From Aeromonas hydrophila subsp. hydrophila ATCC 7966 (GTDB lineage Bacteria > Pseudomonadota > Gammaproteobacteria > Enterobacterales > Aeromonadaceae), in the NCBI RefSeq assembly GCF_000014805.1, contig NC_008570.1, positions 3,787,001 to 3,851,000 of the forward strand: 64,000 bases of DNA, written 5' to 3'. Below are positions 10,000 to 21,591 of the stretch, piece after piece. A program made the translations under genes and the position numbers. How positions within the stretch are numbered: position 1 is the first letter of the stretch; each line of letters opens with the position of its first letter. Under the pieces are notes generated by a model. The model did no database searches, was not told where the DNA came from, and saw nothing but the letters and a program-made list of their open reading frames with translations.

Positions 10000-10803
10000 T
10001 TATAAGGCCGGCAGCAGCCACTCCCCCTGCCACAAGGTGATGGCCTGACCGGCCATCAGCACCCGATTCTCCTGCAGTTCTAGCCGCAGCTCACCACCCC
10101 TTGCCGAGATCTGACGGGCCCGCAACTGCCGCTTGCCGAGCCGTTCGGCCCAGAAGGGCACCAGGGCGCAGTGGTTGGAGCCGGTCACCGGATCCTCATC
10201 TACCCCGACCCAGGGGGCGAAGTAGCGGGAGACAAAGTCATGGTCCGGGTCGCGCGAGGGCGCCGTCACCATCAGGCCGCGACCGGGCAGCGCGCGCAGG
10301 GCCTGAAAATCGGGAGTGAGCGCGCTAACCTCCTCCTCGCTGGCCAGCGCCAGCAAGAACTTGGCGCCAGCCGCCAGGGTTTGCAGCGGCCGGCAACCGA
10401 CCGCAGCCGCATAGGCCGGATCCAGAACGAGCGGCGCCGTGGCAATGCGTGGGAAATCGAGCCAGATCCACTCCCCTTCGCACTGGGCCAGCAGCTCGCC
10501 GCTGCGGGTCTCGAAGCGTATGACCTCATCCCCGGCCACCGCCCCCGTCTGCCACAGTACGTGGGCCGCTGCCAGGGTGCCGTGGCCGCAGAGATCCACT
10601 TCCAGCTCGGGGGTAAACCAGCGCAGCTGGTAGCGGGAATGGCCAAGGGGCACCAGAAAGGCGGTCTCCGACAGGTTGAACTCGGCCGCCATGGCCAGCA
10701 AGGTGGCATCCGGCTGACTCGGCCCCAGCGCCACCACCGCCGGGTTGCCGCTAAATGGCTGCCGGCTGAAGGCATTGACATGAAACAAGCTGATGGTCGA
10801 CAT
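10000..10803 (-). CDS. PhzF-family isomerase/epimerase-like protein
   Basis: 267 aa, the family length. The N-terminal FHVNAFSRQPFSGNPAVV stretch carries the NPA motif, followed by LSETAFL with the conserved Glu, DLCGHGTLAAAHVL, and C-terminal DEDPVTGSNHCAL, all PhzF-fold signatures. PhzF itself isomerises a phenazine intermediate, but no phenazine genes are nearby, so the substrate here is unknown. Single gene, RBS AGGAAG. Confidence 0.85.
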   Translation of the reverse strand: MSTISLFHVNAFSRQPFSGNPAVVALGPSQPDATLLAMAAEFNLSETAFLVPLGHSRYQLRWFTPELEVDLCGHGTLAAAHVLWQTGAVAGDEVIRFETRSGELLAQCEGEWIWLDFPRIATAPLVLDPAYAAAVGCRPLQTLAAGAKFLLALASEEEVSALTPDFQALRALPGRGLMVTAPSRDPDHDFVSRYFAPWVGVDEDPVTGSNHCALVPFWAERLGKRQLRARQISARGGELRLELQENRVLMAGQAITLWQGEWLLPAL

Positions 10804-11001
10804 TCACGCTTCCTGTGTGGGTAATACGGGTTCATTCATCGCCCTTTATACCATGAGAGCCCTGTCGACCTGAGTCGCCTTGCGCCCCTCTCCATCGCCT
10901 TTTTAATGCAGTAATAGAATAAAAAAGACATTTTTATTCTTTGTTGTTATCCATCACACCCCTTAACCTGACCAAAAATCAGACCATGGAAGACGTGTGT
11001 G

Positions 11002-12792
11002 ATGCAATTGAAGGACTCCCTGACCAACCTGACTCCCCTCTCCGACGAGCAGCAGCGACAGCTGAGCCAGGCGCTATCGACCCTCAACACCCAGCAACTG
11101 GCCTGGGTCAGCGGTTATCTCTACGGTCTCTCCCAGGCGGGCAGCCAGCCGGCCGTGACCGGCGCAGCCGCCACTGCCCCCAGCGGCAATCTGACCATTC
11201 TCTACGGCTCCCAGACCGGCAACGCCAAAGGCGTGGCCAGTGCCATCAAGGCGCAGGCCGAGGCCCGTGGCCTGCCGGTGACCCTCACCTCCATGGCGGA
11301 CTACAAACCCAAGCAGCTCAAGAAAGAGACCCACCTGCTGGTGGTAGTGAGCACTTACGGGGAGGGTGAACCGCCGGAGAGCGCGGTCGATCTGTTCGAG
11401 CAGCTCAAGAAAGGCAAGGTCGGCAAGCTGGAAGGGCTCAAGTTCGCCGTGCTGGGGCTGGGTGACAGCTCCTATGAATTTTTCTGCCAGACCGGCAAGG
11501 ACTTTGACAGCCTGCTGACCAAGGCAGGCGCCGATCGGGTGCATGAACTCGCCAGCCTGGACGTGGATTATCAGGATGCCGCCAAGGCGTGGGGCGAACA
11601 GGCGCTCAATGCCATTGCCGCCACCCTCTCCGCCGGTCCTGCCGGCAGCAGCGTGGCCAGTGCGGTACAGCAGGCGGTCGGCCACAGCCAGTACAGCAAG
11701 GAGAACCCCTTCCCGGCCAGACTCTCGGTCAATCAGAAGATCACCGGCCGCGACTCGACCAAGGATATCCGTCACATCGAGATCAGCCTTGAAGAGTCAG
11801 GCATCCGCTACCAGCCGGGCGATGCCCTCGGCATCTGGTTTGACAACGACCCCGCACTGGTAAACGAGGTGCTGGCGCTGGCCGGTCTCTCCGGCGACGA
11901 GGCCACCGCCCGCGGCAGCCTGCGCGAAGTGCTCAGCCGCGAGCTGGAGCTGACCCGCTTGCACGGCGGCTTCATCACCGGTCTTGCCGAGATCTCGGGC
12001 AACGCAGCACTGAAAGATCTGGCTGGCGACAAGGCCCAGGTCAACGCGCTGGTGGCCTCTGCCCAGGTGGTGGATGTATTGAAACGCTTCCCGACCGCGC
12101 TCACAGCCGAACAGCTGCTTGGCCTGCTGCGCCCGCTCACCCCGCGCCTCTACTCCATCGCCTCCAGCCAGAGCGAGGTGGAAGAGGAGGTGCACCTGAC
12201 CGTCGGCGTGGTGCGCTACCCACAGGAAGACGGCACTGTGCGCAGCGGCGCCGCCTCCTCCTACCTGGCGGACAGGCTGGCTGAAGATGCCGAGGTGCGG
12301 GTGTTCGTCGAGCACAACGACAACTTCCGCCTGCCGTCAAACCCCGACACCCCCGTCATCATGGTGGGCCCGGGTACCGGCATCGCCCCGTTTCGCGCCT
12401 TCCTGCAGGAGCGCGAGGCCCAGGGGGCCGAAGGCAACAACTGGCTGTTCTTCGGCAACCCGCACTTCACCCAGGATTTCCTCTATCAGGTGGAGTGGCA
12501 GCGCTATGTGAAGAGCGGGCTGCTCAGCAAGATCTCGCTGGCCTTCAGCCGGGATCAGGCCGAGAAGGTCTACGTACAGCACCGCCTGCGCGAAGCGGGC
12601 CAGGAGCTCTATCAGTGGCTGGAAGCAGGCGCTCACTTCTATGTGTGCGGCGATGCCAACCAGATGGCGAAAGATGTGCAGGAAGCCCTGCTGGATGTGA
12701 TTGCGGAACATGGCCACAAGAGCCGTGAGGAAGCAGAAGAGTATTTGAGCGAATTGCGTCGTGCCAAACGTTATCAAAGGGATGTCTATTGA
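11002..12792 (+). CDS. cysJ: Sulfite reductase flavoprotein subunit alpha
   Basis: 596 aa (E. coli CysJ 599). It passes electrons from NADPH through FAD and FMN to CysI. The flavodoxin domain is at about 60-205 ([25 protein letters not shown]), the FAD domain has RLYSIASSQ, and the NADPH part has [16 protein letters not shown]. It ends in the C-terminal RYQRDVY typical of CysJ. I prefer ATG 11002 to the preceding GTG because GGAAG lies 9 nt upstream. First gene of cysJIH; the 198-bp upstream region should hold a CysB-controlled promoter, though I could not mark a site. Confidence 0.97.
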   Translation: MQLKDSLTNLTPLSDEQQRQLSQALSTLNTQQLAWVSGYLYGLSQAGSQPAVTGAAATAPSGNLTILYGSQTGNAKGVASAIKAQAEARGLPVTLTSMADYKPKQLKKETHLLVVVSTYGEGEPPESAVDLFEQLKKGKVGKLEGLKFAVLGLGDSSYEFFCQTGKDFDSLLTKAGADRVHELASLDVDYQDAAKAWGEQALNAIAATLSAGPAGSSVASAVQQAVGHSQYSKENPFPARLSVNQKITGRDSTKDIRHIEISLEESGIRYQPGDALGIWFDNDPALVNEVLALAGLSGDEATARGSLREVLSRELELTRLHGGFITGLAEISGNAALKDLAGDKAQVNALVASAQVVDVLKRFPTALTAEQLLGLLRPLTPRLYSIASSQSEVEEEVHLTVGVVRYPQEDGTVRSGAASSYLADRLAEDAEVRVFVEHNDNFRLPSNPDTPVIMVGPGTGIAPFRAFLQEREAQGAEGNNWLFFGNPHFTQDFLYQVEWQRYVKSGLLSKISLAFSRDQAEKVYVQHRLREAGQELYQWLEAGAHFYVCGDANQMAKDVQEALLDVIAEHGHKSREEAEEYLSELRRAKRYQRDVY

Positions 12793-14504
12793 TGAGCAAG
12801 CAACTTATTCCGGGACCGGTGGAAGGACCGCTGGCCGACAACGAACGTCTGAAACGCGAGAGCGATCATCTGCGCGGCACCATAGCGCAGGATCTCACAG
12901 ACCCGCTCACCGGTGGCTTCAACGGCGACAACTTCCAGTTGATCCGCTTTCACGGCATGTACCAGCAGGATGATCGCGACATCCGCCCGGAGCGCACCGC
13001 CCAGAAGCTGGAGCCGCTGCACAACGTCATGCTGCGCGCCCGCCTGCCCGGTGGCATCATCACCCCGGCCCAGTGGCAGGTGATCGACAAGTTCGCCGAG
13101 GATCACAGCCTGTACGGCAGCATCCGCCTGACCACCCGCCAGACCTTCCAGTTCCACGGGGTGCTCAAGCGCGACATCAAGATGATGCACCAGACCCTCA
13201 ACAGCACCGGCATCGACAGCATAGCCACCGCCGGCGACGTGAACCGCAACGTGCTCTGCACCAGCAACCCGGTGGAATCCGAGCTGCATCAGGAGGCCTA
13301 CGAGTGGGCCAAGAAGATCTCCGAGCACCTGCTGCCCAAGACCCGCGCCTACGTGGAGATCTGGCTGGACGGCGAGAAGCTGGGGGGTGACGAGGAGCCG
13401 ATCCTGGGTTCCAACTACCTGCCGCGCAAGTTCAAGACCACTGTGGTGATCCCGCCCCACAACGACGTGGACATCCACGCCAACGATCTCAACTTCGTGG
13501 CCATCAGTGATCACGGCAAGCTGGTGGGCTTCAACGTGCTGGTGGGCGGGGGTCTGGCCATGACCCACGGCGACACCAGCACCTACCCGCGCAAGGCGAG
13601 CGATTTCGGCTTCGTGCCGCTCTCCCACGTGCTGGAAGTGGCGGCCGCCGTGGTCAGCACCCAGCGCGACTGGGGCAACCGGGTCAACCGCAAGAACGCC
13701 AAGACCAAGTACACCCTTGAGCGCGTCGGCGTCGAGGCCTTCAAGGCCGAGGTGGAGAGCCGCGCCGGCATCCAGTTCGGACCGGTACGCCCCTATGAGT
13801 TTACCAGCCGTGGCGATCGCTTCGGTTGGGTAGAGGGGATCGACGGCAAGCACCACCTGACCCTGTTTATCGAGAACGGCCGCCTGCTGGACTTCCCGGG
13901 CAAGCCCCTCAAGACCGGCATGCTGGAGATCGCCAAGGTCCATCAGGGGGATTTTCGCCTCACTGCCAACCAGAACCTCATCATCGCGGGCGTGCCTGCC
14001 GGCGAGAAGGCCCGCATCGAAGCGCTGGCGCGTCAGTACGGCCTGCTGGATGACGGCGTGAGCGAGCAGCGCAAGCAGTCCATGGCCTGTGTGGCCCTGC
14101 CCACCTGCCCCCTGGCAATGGCCGAGGCCGAGCGCATGCTGCCGGCGTTTGTCACTGACATCGAGGGGCTGCTGGCCAAGCACGAGCTGGCGAACGATGC
14201 CATCATCTTCCGGGTCACCGGCTGCCCCAACGGCTGCGGCCGCGCCATGCTGGCGGAGGTGGGTCTGGTGGGCAAGGCGCCGGGGCGCTACAACCTGCAT
14301 CTGGGTGGCAACCTCGAGGGGACCCGCATCCCGCGCCTGCACCTGGAGAACATCACCGAGCCGCAGATCCTGGCCGAGCTGGATGCCCTGATCGGCCGCT
14401 GGGCCAAGGATCGCAACGCGGGCGAGTGCTTCGGCGACTTCGTCATCCGCGCCGGCATCATAGCCCCGGTCATCGACTCCGCGAGGGACTTCTATGCAGC
14501 CTGA
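12792..14504 (+). CDS. cysI: Sulfite reductase hemoprotein subunit beta
   Basis: 570 aa (E. coli CysI 570). It reduces sulfite to sulfide at a siroheme coupled to a 4Fe-4S cluster. The cluster cysteines are visible in [17 protein letters not shown] and [12 protein letters not shown]. The ATG overlaps the cysJ stop by one base (TGATG), implying translational coupling. Its siroheme could be supplied by CobA encoded at 53 kb plus a CysG-type ferrochelatase outside the window. Confidence 0.97.
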   Translation: MSKQLIPGPVEGPLADNERLKRESDHLRGTIAQDLTDPLTGGFNGDNFQLIRFHGMYQQDDRDIRPERTAQKLEPLHNVMLRARLPGGIITPAQWQVIDKFAEDHSLYGSIRLTTRQTFQFHGVLKRDIKMMHQTLNSTGIDSIATAGDVNRNVLCTSNPVESELHQEAYEWAKKISEHLLPKTRAYVEIWLDGEKLGGDEEPILGSNYLPRKFKTTVVIPPHNDVDIHANDLNFVAISDHGKLVGFNVLVGGGLAMTHGDTSTYPRKASDFGFVPLSHVLEVAAAVVSTQRDWGNRVNRKNAKTKYTLERVGVEAFKAEVESRAGIQFGPVRPYEFTSRGDRFGWVEGIDGKHHLTLFIENGRLLDFPGKPLKTGMLEIAKVHQGDFRLTANQNLIIAGVPAGEKARIEALARQYGLLDDGVSEQRKQSMACVALPTCPLAMAEAERMLPAFVTDIEGLLAKHELANDAIIFRVTGCPNGCGRAMLAEVGLVGKAPGRYNLHLGGNLEGTRIPRLHLENITEPQILAELDALIGRWAKDRNAGECFGDFVIRAGIIAPVIDSARDFYAA

Positions 14505-15300
14505 TCAGACCGATACAGAGCGGCTGGCGCGCACCGCCGACGGCCGGCTCGACCTCGACGCCCTGCTGGCCTTGAGTCGCGAGGAGCAGGTCGAAGCGCT
14601 GGCCCCCATCAATCGGGCTCTCGATGCCATCAGCGCCCCCGAGCGGGTGCGCTGGGCCCTGGCCAATCTGCCGGGGGAGCACGTGCTGTCATCGAGCTTC
14701 GGCATCCAGGCAGCGCTGATGCTGCACCTGGTGAGCCGCGAGCGGGCCGGTGTGCCGGTGGTGCTGACCGATACCGGTTATCTGTTCCCCGAGACCTACC
14801 GTTTCATCGACGAGCTGACCGAGCGGCTCGCCCTCAACCTCAAAATCTACCGGGCCGAGCTCAGTCCGGCCTGGCAGGAGGCCCGCTTCGGCCTCCTGTG
14901 GGAGCAGGGGGTAGAGGGGATCACCCGCTACAACCAGCTCAACAAGGTGGAGCCGATGGACCGCGCCCTGAACGAGCTCGGCGCCCGCACCTGGTTCTCC
15001 GGCCTGCGCCGGGAGCAATCCGGCAGCCGGGGCAAGTTGCCGGTGCTGGCCATCCAGCGCGGCCGCTTCAAGTTCCTGCCGGTGATCGACTGGAGCAACA
15101 AGGACGTCTTCTACTACTTCAAGGAGTTCGACCTGCCCTACCACCCCCTGTGGGAGCAGGGCTACCTCTCGGTGGGCGACGTGCACACCACCACCAAGTG
15201 GGAGCCCGGCATGAGCGAGGAGCAGACCCGCTTCTTCGGTCTCAAGCGCGAGTGCGGCCTGCACGAGGAGAACGGCGAGAACGACGGCTCCGGCATCTGA
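14494..15300 (+). CDS. cysH: Phosphoadenosine phosphosulfate (PAPS) reductase
   Basis: 268 aa. It reduces PAPS to sulfite using thioredoxin. The P-loop-like [14 protein letters not shown] and the C-terminal catalytic [10 protein letters not shown] with the single active-site Cys mark the PAPS type; the CC pairs of APS reductases are absent. About 24 residues longer than E. coli CysH at the N-terminus. Overlaps cysI by 11 bp. Confidence 0.96.
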   Translation: MQPDQTDTERLARTADGRLDLDALLALSREEQVEALAPINRALDAISAPERVRWALANLPGEHVLSSSFGIQAALMLHLVSRERAGVPVVLTDTGYLFPETYRFIDELTERLALNLKIYRAELSPAWQEARFGLLWEQGVEGITRYNQLNKVEPMDRALNELGARTWFSGLRREQSGSRGKLPVLAIQRGRFKFLPVIDWSNKDVFYYFKEFDLPYHPLWEQGYLSVGDVHTTTKWEPGMSEEQTRFFGLKRECGLHEENGENDGSGI

Positions 15301-15331
15301 GCCAGAGGGCCCACCCGCACGGCGCCCATAA

Positions 15332-15360
15332 AAAACGCCCGGCAACAGCCGGGCGTTTTT
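15332..15360. terminator. Bidirectional terminator between cysH and proX
   Basis: AAAACGCCCGGC / GCCGGGCGTTTT stem flanked by A and T runs on both sides, serving the converging cysJIH and proVWX operons. Confidence 0.9.
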
Positions 15361-15392
15361 CTTTGCGCAAAAGGGTGGCATTCCACCCCTCA

Positions 15393-16394
15393 TTACTTGG
15401 CGGCGGCACGCGCCTGGGTCAGCCAGTCGTTCACCAGCGCCTCGTGGCCCTTGAGCCAGGCGTCGGCATGCCGCTCCACGTCCGCCGGCTTGTTCTGCCC
15501 CTTGTTCATCAGGCCGTTCTGGACGTTGATGTCATTGAGCGGCAGCTTGACGATGGAGAACAGCCTGGCGGCTGCCGGGTTGGCCTCGGCGAACTGCTTG
15601 TTGGCGACGATGTGCATGGTGTTGACCGGGAAGCCGTAGTTCTTGCCGTTCGGCAGCCGGGTCTTGGCCGCATCAGGGCCGTCGGCGGGCACCTCCAGCC
15701 ACACCACGTCCTTGCCCGGCACCAGCTCGCTGCTGAGCCAGTAGGGGGTCCAGGTGTAGTAGAGCACCGGCTTGCCGGCCTGGTAACGGGCGCGGGTGTC
15801 GGCGATCAGCGCCGCGTAGTTGCCCTGCTTGTGGGTGACGGTCGGGGTCAGGCCAAACCCGGCCAGATGACGGTTGATCGCCTCTTCACAGCCCCAGCCC
15901 GGGTTGCAGCCCACCAGGTCGGCCTTGCCGTCACCATCGCCGTCAAACAGCGCCGCCAGCTTGGGATCCTTGAGCTGACCCAGGTTGGTGATGCCGTAGC
16001 GGGTCGCGGTCTGCTTGTCGATGAGATAGCCCTGGGCGGCCCCGGCCACATAGGTGCCCTCACGGAAGAACACCTTGTCGCCCCCCGCCTGCTCATACTT
16101 GTTGTTCTGCAGCGGTATCCAGTTGAAGGCGAGGAAAGTGCCATCCCCCTGCGCCACCGAGGCGTAGGCCACGTTGTAATCCACCTCCTGGGCCGGCTGG
16201 ACGTCGTAGCCGAGGCGTGCCATCAGCTTGCTCACCAGCAGGGTCTGAAAGCTCTCCTCCGGCAACGAGCTCTGCAGGGGCTGGACGCGCACGCCCTCCC
16301 CCGGCAGCTCGGTGCTGGCCATGGCGAGCGGGCCGAGCAGTTGGGAGCTTAACAGCAGGGAACCCAGGGTCAGCGTCTTGGTGATGAGTCTCAT
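15393..16394 (-). CDS. proX: Glycine betaine/proline ABC transporter, periplasmic binding protein
   Basis: 333 aa with a signal peptide ending near residue 26 ([16 protein letters not shown]). It binds glycine betaine or proline betaine in the periplasm and delivers it to ProWV. Conserved aromatic cage context is seen in [20 protein letters not shown] and [10 protein letters not shown], as in E. coli ProX. The start overlaps the proW stop (ATGA). Confidence 0.95.
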   Translation of the reverse strand: MRLITKTLTLGSLLLSSQLLGPLAMASTELPGEGVRVQPLQSSLPEESFQTLLVSKLMARLGYDVQPAQEVDYNVAYASVAQGDGTFLAFNWIPLQNNKYEQAGGDKVFFREGTYVAGAAQGYLIDKQTATRYGITNLGQLKDPKLAALFDGDGDGKADLVGCNPGWGCEEAINRHLAGFGLTPTVTHKQGNYAALIADTRARYQAGKPVLYYTWTPYWLSSELVPGKDVVWLEVPADGPDAAKTRLPNGKNYGFPVNTMHIVANKQFAEANPAAARLFSIVKLPLNDINVQNGLMNKGQNKPADVERHADAWLKGHEALVNDWLTQARAAAK

Positions 16395-17542
16395 GCATTT
16401 ACTCCTTTGTAATCGATAGACTTGTCGCGGCCGAGCAGGCGCAGCAGCAGGGCGGCGGGGCCACGCTGATACCAGCGGCCGCTACGGCTGCGATCCGGCT
16501 GTCCCATCGCCTGGGTCAGGCGGTCGAGCACGATGGCCAGCAATACGATGCCGAGGCCGCCGATGGAGGCGAGCCCCATGTCGAGCCGGCCGATGCCACG
16601 CAGCACCATCTGGCCGAGGCCCCCCACCGCGATCATGGAGGCGATCACCACCATGGAGAGTGCCAGCATCAGGGTCTGGTTGACCCCGGCCATGATGGTG
16701 GGCATGGCGAGCGGCAGCTGTACCTTGAACAGCAGCTGGGAAGGGCTGGCACCGAACGAGTGGGCAGCCTCCACCAGATCCGCGGGCACCTGGCGAATGC
16801 CCAGCATGGTGAGCCGGATCATCGGCGGCAGCGCGAAGATGACGGTCACCACCACCCCGGGCACGTTGCCGATGCCGAACAGCATGACGATGGGGATGAG
16901 GTAGACGAAGGCCGGCGTGGTCTGCATCGCATCCAGCAGCGGCCGGGTCCAGCGCGACAGTCGCTCGCTCCTCGCCAGCAGGATGCCGACCGGCAGCCCG
17001 ATCAGCACGCAGAAGAACAGCGAGGTCAGCACCAGCGACAGGGTCACCATGGCATCGGACCAGGCGCCGATCAGGCCCACCACCACCAGTGAGAACAGGG
17101 TCCCCAGCGCCATGCGACCGTTCACCAGTTGCCAGGCGATCAGGGTCAGCAAGCCGATCATCAGGGTGGAGGGCACCGTCTGCAGCAGATGGGTCATGCC
17201 GCCCAACGCCAGCTCCACCGGTGCACGGATCAGCTGAAACACGGGACGCAGGTTGTCCACCAGCCAGCCGATGCCGCCCTCGACCCAGCTATCCAGCGGC
17301 ACCAGCGCCTGCTGGAAGGGATCCAGCCAGTCGACGTTGGCTGTGGTGTCGACCGCCTCGATCTGGTTCTGCCAGTCGGTAGCCTCAGTGTCGGTACTGC
17401 CCCAGGGATCGGCAACCTCGGTGGCAGCCGCAGTGGCCCCCCAGGGGTCGACTGCCGCCTCATCGGCACGCAGGGAGGGACTCGCCAGCAGCACCAGGGC
17501 CAGCAGCCCGCTCAGTAAAAAATAGGGATTCATCCGCTTCAT
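16391..17542 (-). CDS. proW: Glycine betaine/proline ABC transporter, permease
   Basis: 383 aa (E. coli ProW 354). The C-terminal two thirds is the membrane permease, with the ATPase-contact EAA-like segment [20 protein letters not shown]. The N-terminal extension has a hydrophobic stretch (about 8-25) and two acidic DPWG motifs before the first conserved segment; E. coli ProW has a comparable Trp-rich tail. Starts inside the proV stop (ATGA). Confidence 0.95.
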   Translation of the reverse strand: MKRMNPYFLLSGLLALVLLASPSLRADEAAVDPWGATAAATEVADPWGSTDTEATDWQNQIEAVDTTANVDWLDPFQQALVPLDSWVEGGIGWLVDNLRPVFQLIRAPVELALGGMTHLLQTVPSTLMIGLLTLIAWQLVNGRMALGTLFSLVVVGLIGAWSDAMVTLSLVLTSLFFCVLIGLPVGILLARSERLSRWTRPLLDAMQTTPAFVYLIPIVMLFGIGNVPGVVVTVIFALPPMIRLTMLGIRQVPADLVEAAHSFGASPSQLLFKVQLPLAMPTIMAGVNQTLMLALSMVVIASMIAVGGLGQMVLRGIGRLDMGLASIGGLGIVLLAIVLDRLTQAMGQPDRSRSGRWYQRGPAALLLRLLGRDKSIDYKGVNA

Positions 17543-18735
17543 GCCGGGGTACTCCTGTCCAGGGTGTTCAGCAGGTTGGCCTTGGAGATGAGGCCCAGGT
17601 AAGTACCATCCTCCTCGACCACGGGCACCTGACAGGGGGCGGCCGCCACCTGGCTGATCAGTTCGTTGAGGGCGGTGTCCGCCAGAATGGGCTGGATGTC
17701 TGCCAGCAGCGCCTGCTCCAGGCTGCCTTTGGCCCTGACCGCCTGACCGAGCGACTCCACCGAGACGACCCCGATGAAGCGGCGCCGGCGATCCACCACG
17801 TAACCGAACTCCCGCTCCTGCTCCTTGAGCTGGCGCAGGGCGTTGCCCGGCCCGTCGGTGGTGTGCTTCTTGATGAGCGGCATCTGCTTGCGGCTGGCCA
17901 CATCGCGGGCGCTGAACACGTTGGCCAGATCCACCCCGCGAAAGAAGGCGCGCACATAGTCGTTGGCGGGCTGGTTGAGGATCTCGTCCGGGGTACCGAC
18001 CTGCACCAGCTGGCCGTCCTGCATGATGGCGATGCGATCGCCGATGCGCATCGCCTCGTCCAAATCGTGAGAGATGAAGACGATGGTGCGCTGCTGGCTG
18101 GCCTGCAGCTTGAGCAGCTCATCCTGCATCTCGGTGCGGATCAGCGGATCCAGCGCCGAAAAAGCCTCGTCCATCAGCAGGATGTCGGGGTCGTTGGCGA
18201 GTGCGCGGGCCAGGCCGACCCGCTGCTTCATGCCGCCGGAGAGGGCATCGGGGAAGGCATCGATCCACTGACCCAAGCCCACCTGATGGAGCGCCTGACG
18301 GGCGCTCTGCTGGCGCTCCGCCAGCGGCACACCGGCCAGCTCCAGCCCGAAGGCGGTGTTTTCCAGCACGCTCAGGTGCGGCATCAGGGCGAAGGACTGG
18401 AATACCATGCTGATCTTTTTGCGCCGTACCTGACGCAGCTCGCTGTCGGAGATGGCGGCGATATCCTCGCCATCGATCAGCACCTGGCCGCGGGTCGGCT
18501 CGATCAGCCGGTTGAAGAGACGCACCAGGGTGGATTTGCCCGAGCCGGAGAGGCCCATCACCACGAAGATCTCCCCTTCGTCGATGGCCAGATTGACATC
18601 CTGGACCCCCAGGGTCTGCCCGGTTTTTTGCAGGATGCTGGCGCGGTCATGCCCTTTCGCCAGCAATTTGAACGCTTTTTCCGGCTGATCGCCGAAGATT
18701 TTGTAGAGTGATTTAACCTCGAGTTTGACTGTCAT
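17539..18735 (-). CDS. proV: Glycine betaine/proline ABC transporter, ATPase
   Basis: 398 aa (E. coli ProV 400). Walker [10 protein letters not shown] is at 61-69, the signature [15 protein letters not shown] near 170, and Walker [13 protein letters not shown] follows; the last ~115 residues form paired CBS domains, used in the family for ionic-strength sensing. The longer in-frame ORF reaching 18864 is rejected because the ATG at 18735 has AGGACAAT upstream and aligns with ProV. First gene of proVWX. Confidence 0.95.
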   Translation of the reverse strand: MTVKLEVKSLYKIFGDQPEKAFKLLAKGHDRASILQKTGQTLGVQDVNLAIDEGEIFVVMGLSGSGKSTLVRLFNRLIEPTRGQVLIDGEDIAAISDSELRQVRRKKISMVFQSFALMPHLSVLENTAFGLELAGVPLAERQQSARQALHQVGLGQWIDAFPDALSGGMKQRVGLARALANDPDILLMDEAFSALDPLIRTEMQDELLKLQASQQRTIVFISHDLDEAMRIGDRIAIMQDGQLVQVGTPDEILNQPANDYVRAFFRGVDLANVFSARDVASRKQMPLIKKHTTDGPGNALRQLKEQEREFGYVVDRRRRFIGVVSVESLGQAVRAKGSLEQALLADIQPILADTALNELISQVAAAPCQVPVVEEDGTYLGLISKANLLNTLDRSTPA

Positions 18736-19176
18736 ATTGTCCTTTTTTCTTGGCCGACAACTTGCCTGGCAAACCGTCGAACGTGAGCCAATTACTTTTA
18801 ACACTAAGTAATTTTCAGCCAAAACAAAAGAACCAAAAGAGTCCACACAAAAAGAGAAAATCATAATTAATTGATTTTTAAGGATTATTAAACACCATAA
18901 AAATTCATCAAAAGATGGTGCAAGACTCTATATCAGGCCATGAAATGCAAACAAATTCAATCGAAATGCCGGATTGGTTGAGGAAGAAAGCCGGGAAAAG
19001 GACAAGATAATGCGCCAGACAAGGAAGGCACCTCGCGTATCTGCCAAGGGCAATAAAATGATTAGACAGCTAATTATTTTCAAGTCCGCTTTAGGGAGAA
19101 AAACAGAGAGGGCGCAGGTCAATCGATGCCCTGACCAACGGCTCCATTCATCCCTCGCGCGGCAGCTACGGACAAC
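18736..19176. other. AT-rich region upstream of proV
   Basis: About 440 bp with no gene, much AT-richer than its surroundings. This is where the osmotically controlled proV promoter must lie. In enterobacteria proU is silenced by H-NS on AT-rich DNA, and the composition here fits that by analogy. A clear -35/-10 pair was not assigned. Confidence 0.5.
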
Positions 19177-19210
19177 AAAAAGGCCCCTTGTGCAGCACAA
19201 GGGGCCTTTT
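19177..19210 (-). terminator. Rho-independent terminator of folA
   Basis: AAAAGGCCCCTTGTGC / GCACAAGGGGCCTTTT, a 16-bp perfect stem 26 bp past the folA stop. Confidence 0.92.
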
Positions 19211-19236
19211 ATCTGCCAGAGCGGTAACGTCCCCCG

Positions 19237-19728
19237 TCAGCGCCGCTGCCAGGTTTCGAAACAGTAGGAGTGAGGGTTCTTCTCGTCGGGCTGATGTGAC
19301 TCGCGCTCGATGCACGACCAGTCACCCTCGTCGAAGGCCGGGAAACGGGTATCCCCCTCCACCGCCAGATCGATGCGGGTCAGATAGAGCCTGTCGGCCC
19401 GTGGCAGCAGCTGGCCGTAGAGATGACCGCCCCCGATCACCATCAGCTCGGCCACGTCGCTGCCGGCCAGCAGCGCCAGCGCCGCGTCCACCGAATCGAT
19501 GACCTCCACGCCGTCGGCCCGGTAGTCGGGGTTGCGGCTGATCACCAGATTGCGGCGGCCAGGCAGCGGCCGTCCGATGGATTCAAAGGTCTTGCGCCCC
19601 ATCAGCACCGGCTTGCCCAGGGTCACCCGCTTGAAGTGGGCCAGATCCGCCGGCAAGTGCCAGGGCATCTGGTTGTCCAGCCCTATCACCCGATCGTGGG
19701 CCATGGCGGCAATCATGGAAATCATCAT
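19237..19728 (-). CDS. folA: Dihydrofolate reductase
   Basis: 163 aa (E. coli 159). It reduces dihydrofolate to tetrahydrofolate with [27 protein letters not shown] is the canonical N-terminus (core motif [11 protein letters not shown] with the active-site Asp), and [17 protein letters not shown] and [13 protein letters not shown] complete the NADPH site. Two consecutive ATGs; the first has AGAGG at a suitable distance. No substitution pattern linked to trimethoprim resistance can be judged by eye. Confidence 0.96.
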   Translation of the reverse strand: MMISMIAAMAHDRVIGLDNQMPWHLPADLAHFKRVTLGKPVLMGRKTFESIGRPLPGRRNLVISRNPDYRADGVEVIDSVDAALALLAGSDVAELMVIGGGHLYGQLLPRADRLYLTRIDLAVEGDTRFPAFDEGDWSCIERESHQPDEKNPHSYCFETWQRR

Positions 19729-19752
19729 GGGGTCAACCTCTCGAACCGTCGG

Positions 19753-20220
19753 TCAGATAATGGGGCGGTTACGGTACACGACCAGAGAGGGGATCGCCAA
19801 ACCGAAACTGAGGGCCCCCACGATAAACAGCGCCTTGAGGCCGTTTTCCACCGCGCTCTGGATAAGCTCCATGGTCACTCCGGAGATATTGAGCTCTACC
19901 ACCGCGATCATCGCCTTGAACGCATAGCTGCCCGGGATCATGGGGATGATGGAGGCGACGCTGAACACCGGGCGCGGCGCCAGCAACCGGCGCGACCAGT
20001 AGACGCAGACAAAGCCGACCGTGGTCGCCGCCGCCAGGGTGGCCCACTCGATGGGCATGCCCTGATGGATCAGCAGGGTGCGCAGACTGTGAGCCAGCGC
20101 GCCGCCCATGGCGCAGTACTTCAACATCCGTGGCGGCACGTTGAACAGCATGGCAAACCCCACCGCCGGAATGGCCGACCAGAAGGCATCCTTGGCCAGC
20201 AGCCAGATGAAATCCATCAT
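19753..20220 (-). CDS. yjjB: YjjB-like membrane subunit (ThrE/succinate exporter family)
   Basis: 155 aa, four to five hydrophobic segments, corresponding to the C-terminal half of the ThrE family (DUF3815). With YjjP it forms an inner-membrane exporter; in E. coli YjjPB is linked to succinate export. The ORF can be read far upstream to 20577, but the ATG at 20220 overlaps the yjjP stop (ATGA) and gives the family length. Confidence 0.88.
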   Translation of the reverse strand: MMDFIWLLAKDAFWSAIPAVGFAMLFNVPPRMLKYCAMGGALAHSLRTLLIHQGMPIEWATLAAATTVGFVCVYWSRRLLAPRPVFSVASIIPMIPGSYAFKAMIAVVELNISGVTMELIQSAVENGLKALFIVGALSFGLAIPSLVVYRNRPII

Positions 20221-21014
20221 ACCTTCCACCCCCAGATGCCGGTCACCGACATGGCGAGAATAATTCCTATCGCCGCGCTGATGGTCAGCAGGGTCGCCGT
20301 GCCCCAGCGGGCCAGCCCCATGTTGAAGTAACCCTTCACCATGTCGGAGACCGCGTTGATGAGCGGAAAGCCCGGCACCAGCAGCAGTACGCTGGCCGCC
20401 ATGGCGAGATAGGGCTGCGCCCCCCAGTTGAAGAAGGTGGCGCTGGAGGCGAGCAGGGTGGCGATGAAACCGGTGGCCGCAAAGTTTATGAGGGGGCTGT
20501 GGTGATGGCGGGCGATCAGCTGGCGCACCCGCATGGCGACCGAGGCCGAGAAGCAGGTTACCAGAAAGATGGGCCAATCACCGCCGAACAGCAGGCTGAA
20601 GGCGCCGCAGGAGAGCCCCACCATGGGCACCACCAGCCAGGGGTGATAGTGGAACGGCACTATGGCATCGAGCCGCTGACGCACTTCTCGCGCGCCGATC
20701 AGTTCCTTCTCCGCCATGATGCAGATGCGCTGGATCTCGCACACCACCTGCATGTTGATGCCATGCTCGCGCACCCGCCGGGTGGTGGTGACGCAACTGC
20801 CCTGATAGAGGCTGGTGAGCACGATGGCGCTGGAGGAGATGGCCATCTCGACGCTCTCCAGCCCGAGCGCCATGCCGAGCCGGACCGTGGTCTGCTCGAT
20901 GATGCGACTCTCGGCGCCGAACTGGGCCAGCATCTGGCCCACCTTGACGATAATGCGGGTGATCTCCGTCTGCTGCTCCCGCGACAGCACCCGTCTTGGT
21001 GTGATACTTCTCAT
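20217..21014 (-). CDS. yjjP: YjjP-like membrane subunit (ThrE/succinate exporter family)
   Basis: 265 aa (E. coli YjjP 256). An N-terminal soluble ThrE-type domain with GAESRIIEQTTVRL is followed by five transmembrane segments. The ATG at 21014 has AAGGGATT before it; the frame continues upstream to 21131 without family similarity. Translationally coupled to yjjB. Confidence 0.88.
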   Translation of the reverse strand: MRSITPRRVLSREQQTEITRIIVKVGQMLAQFGAESRIIEQTTVRLGMALGLESVEMAISSSAIVLTSLYQGSCVTTTRRVREHGINMQVVCEIQRICIMAEKELIGAREVRQRLDAIVPFHYHPWLVVPMVGLSCGAFSLLFGGDWPIFLVTCFSASVAMRVRQLIARHHHSPLINFAATGFIATLLASSATFFNWGAQPYLAMAASVLLLVPGFPLINAVSDMVKGYFNMGLARWGTATLLTISAAIGIILAMSVTGIWGWKV

Positions 21015-21249
21015 AATCCCTTCGAGTCGTAGCAAATTAAAAAAGTCTCGCCATATTAGCCTAACAATCGGCGCCATACATCTACACATATCACGCCAAT
21101 AACCAAACTCAAATAAAATAAAAGGCGACACAAAAATACATCAAATGGATTACAAATCACGCCAAACTGTTCAACGTTCGTCAGCCGGCCTCACCCGGCA
21201 ACTGCGCAGAATAACGGGAATATATTTCAATGATTGCTCTGGAATAATA

Positions 21250-21591
21250 TTATTTTTTCTTGCGGTAATAATTGCTGAAATAGAGGACATTGTTCTCCTT
21301 ATATTCCGGCAATGGTTCAGCATAATCAGGATCATTGAGATGAACCATTTCACAGCGCATGGAATAAAAGGAGTCGTGCATCATGGCGGCAATCCGGATG
21401 CAGCTGTCCAGATTGTTTTTGGCCAGCTGACGCTGACAGTCGATGCGAAATTGCAGGCCGCGCAGACGCATTTGCTGCTGCGGGCTGACCCGGTCGATCA
21501 GCCCCTCAATCTGCTGCTGCAGCAACTCGTCGAGCCGCTCGGGCTCCGCCACCGCCAACCGTTTCAAGGTATCAAAATCAGGCAACTCCAT
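21250..21591 (-). CDS. DUF3135 domain protein
   Basis: 113 aa from the ATG at 21591, which has a strong GGAGGG RBS; a longer reading to 21630 is less likely. The central RLRGLQFRIDCQRQLAKN and the following CIRIAAMMHDSFYSMR match DUF3135, small soluble proteins of Vibrio/Aeromonas-type bacteria with no known function. Mostly helical, no signal peptide. Confidence 0.75.
   Translation of the reverse strand: MELPDFDTLKRLAVAEPERLDELLQQQIEGLIDRVSPQQQMRLRGLQFRIDCQRQLAKNNLDSCIRIAAMMHDSFYSMRCEMVHLNDPDYAEPLPEYKENNVLYFSNYYRKKK

Noticed and set aside
16391..17542. DPWG repeats in the ProW N-terminus as a novel feature
   Set aside because: E. coli ProW has a comparable Trp-rich N-terminal tail, so this is ordinary for the family.
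18974..19267. 97-codon plus-strand ORF between proV and folA
   Set aside because: Lies in AT-rich promoter DNA and crosses the folA terminator; no RBS or family resemblance.
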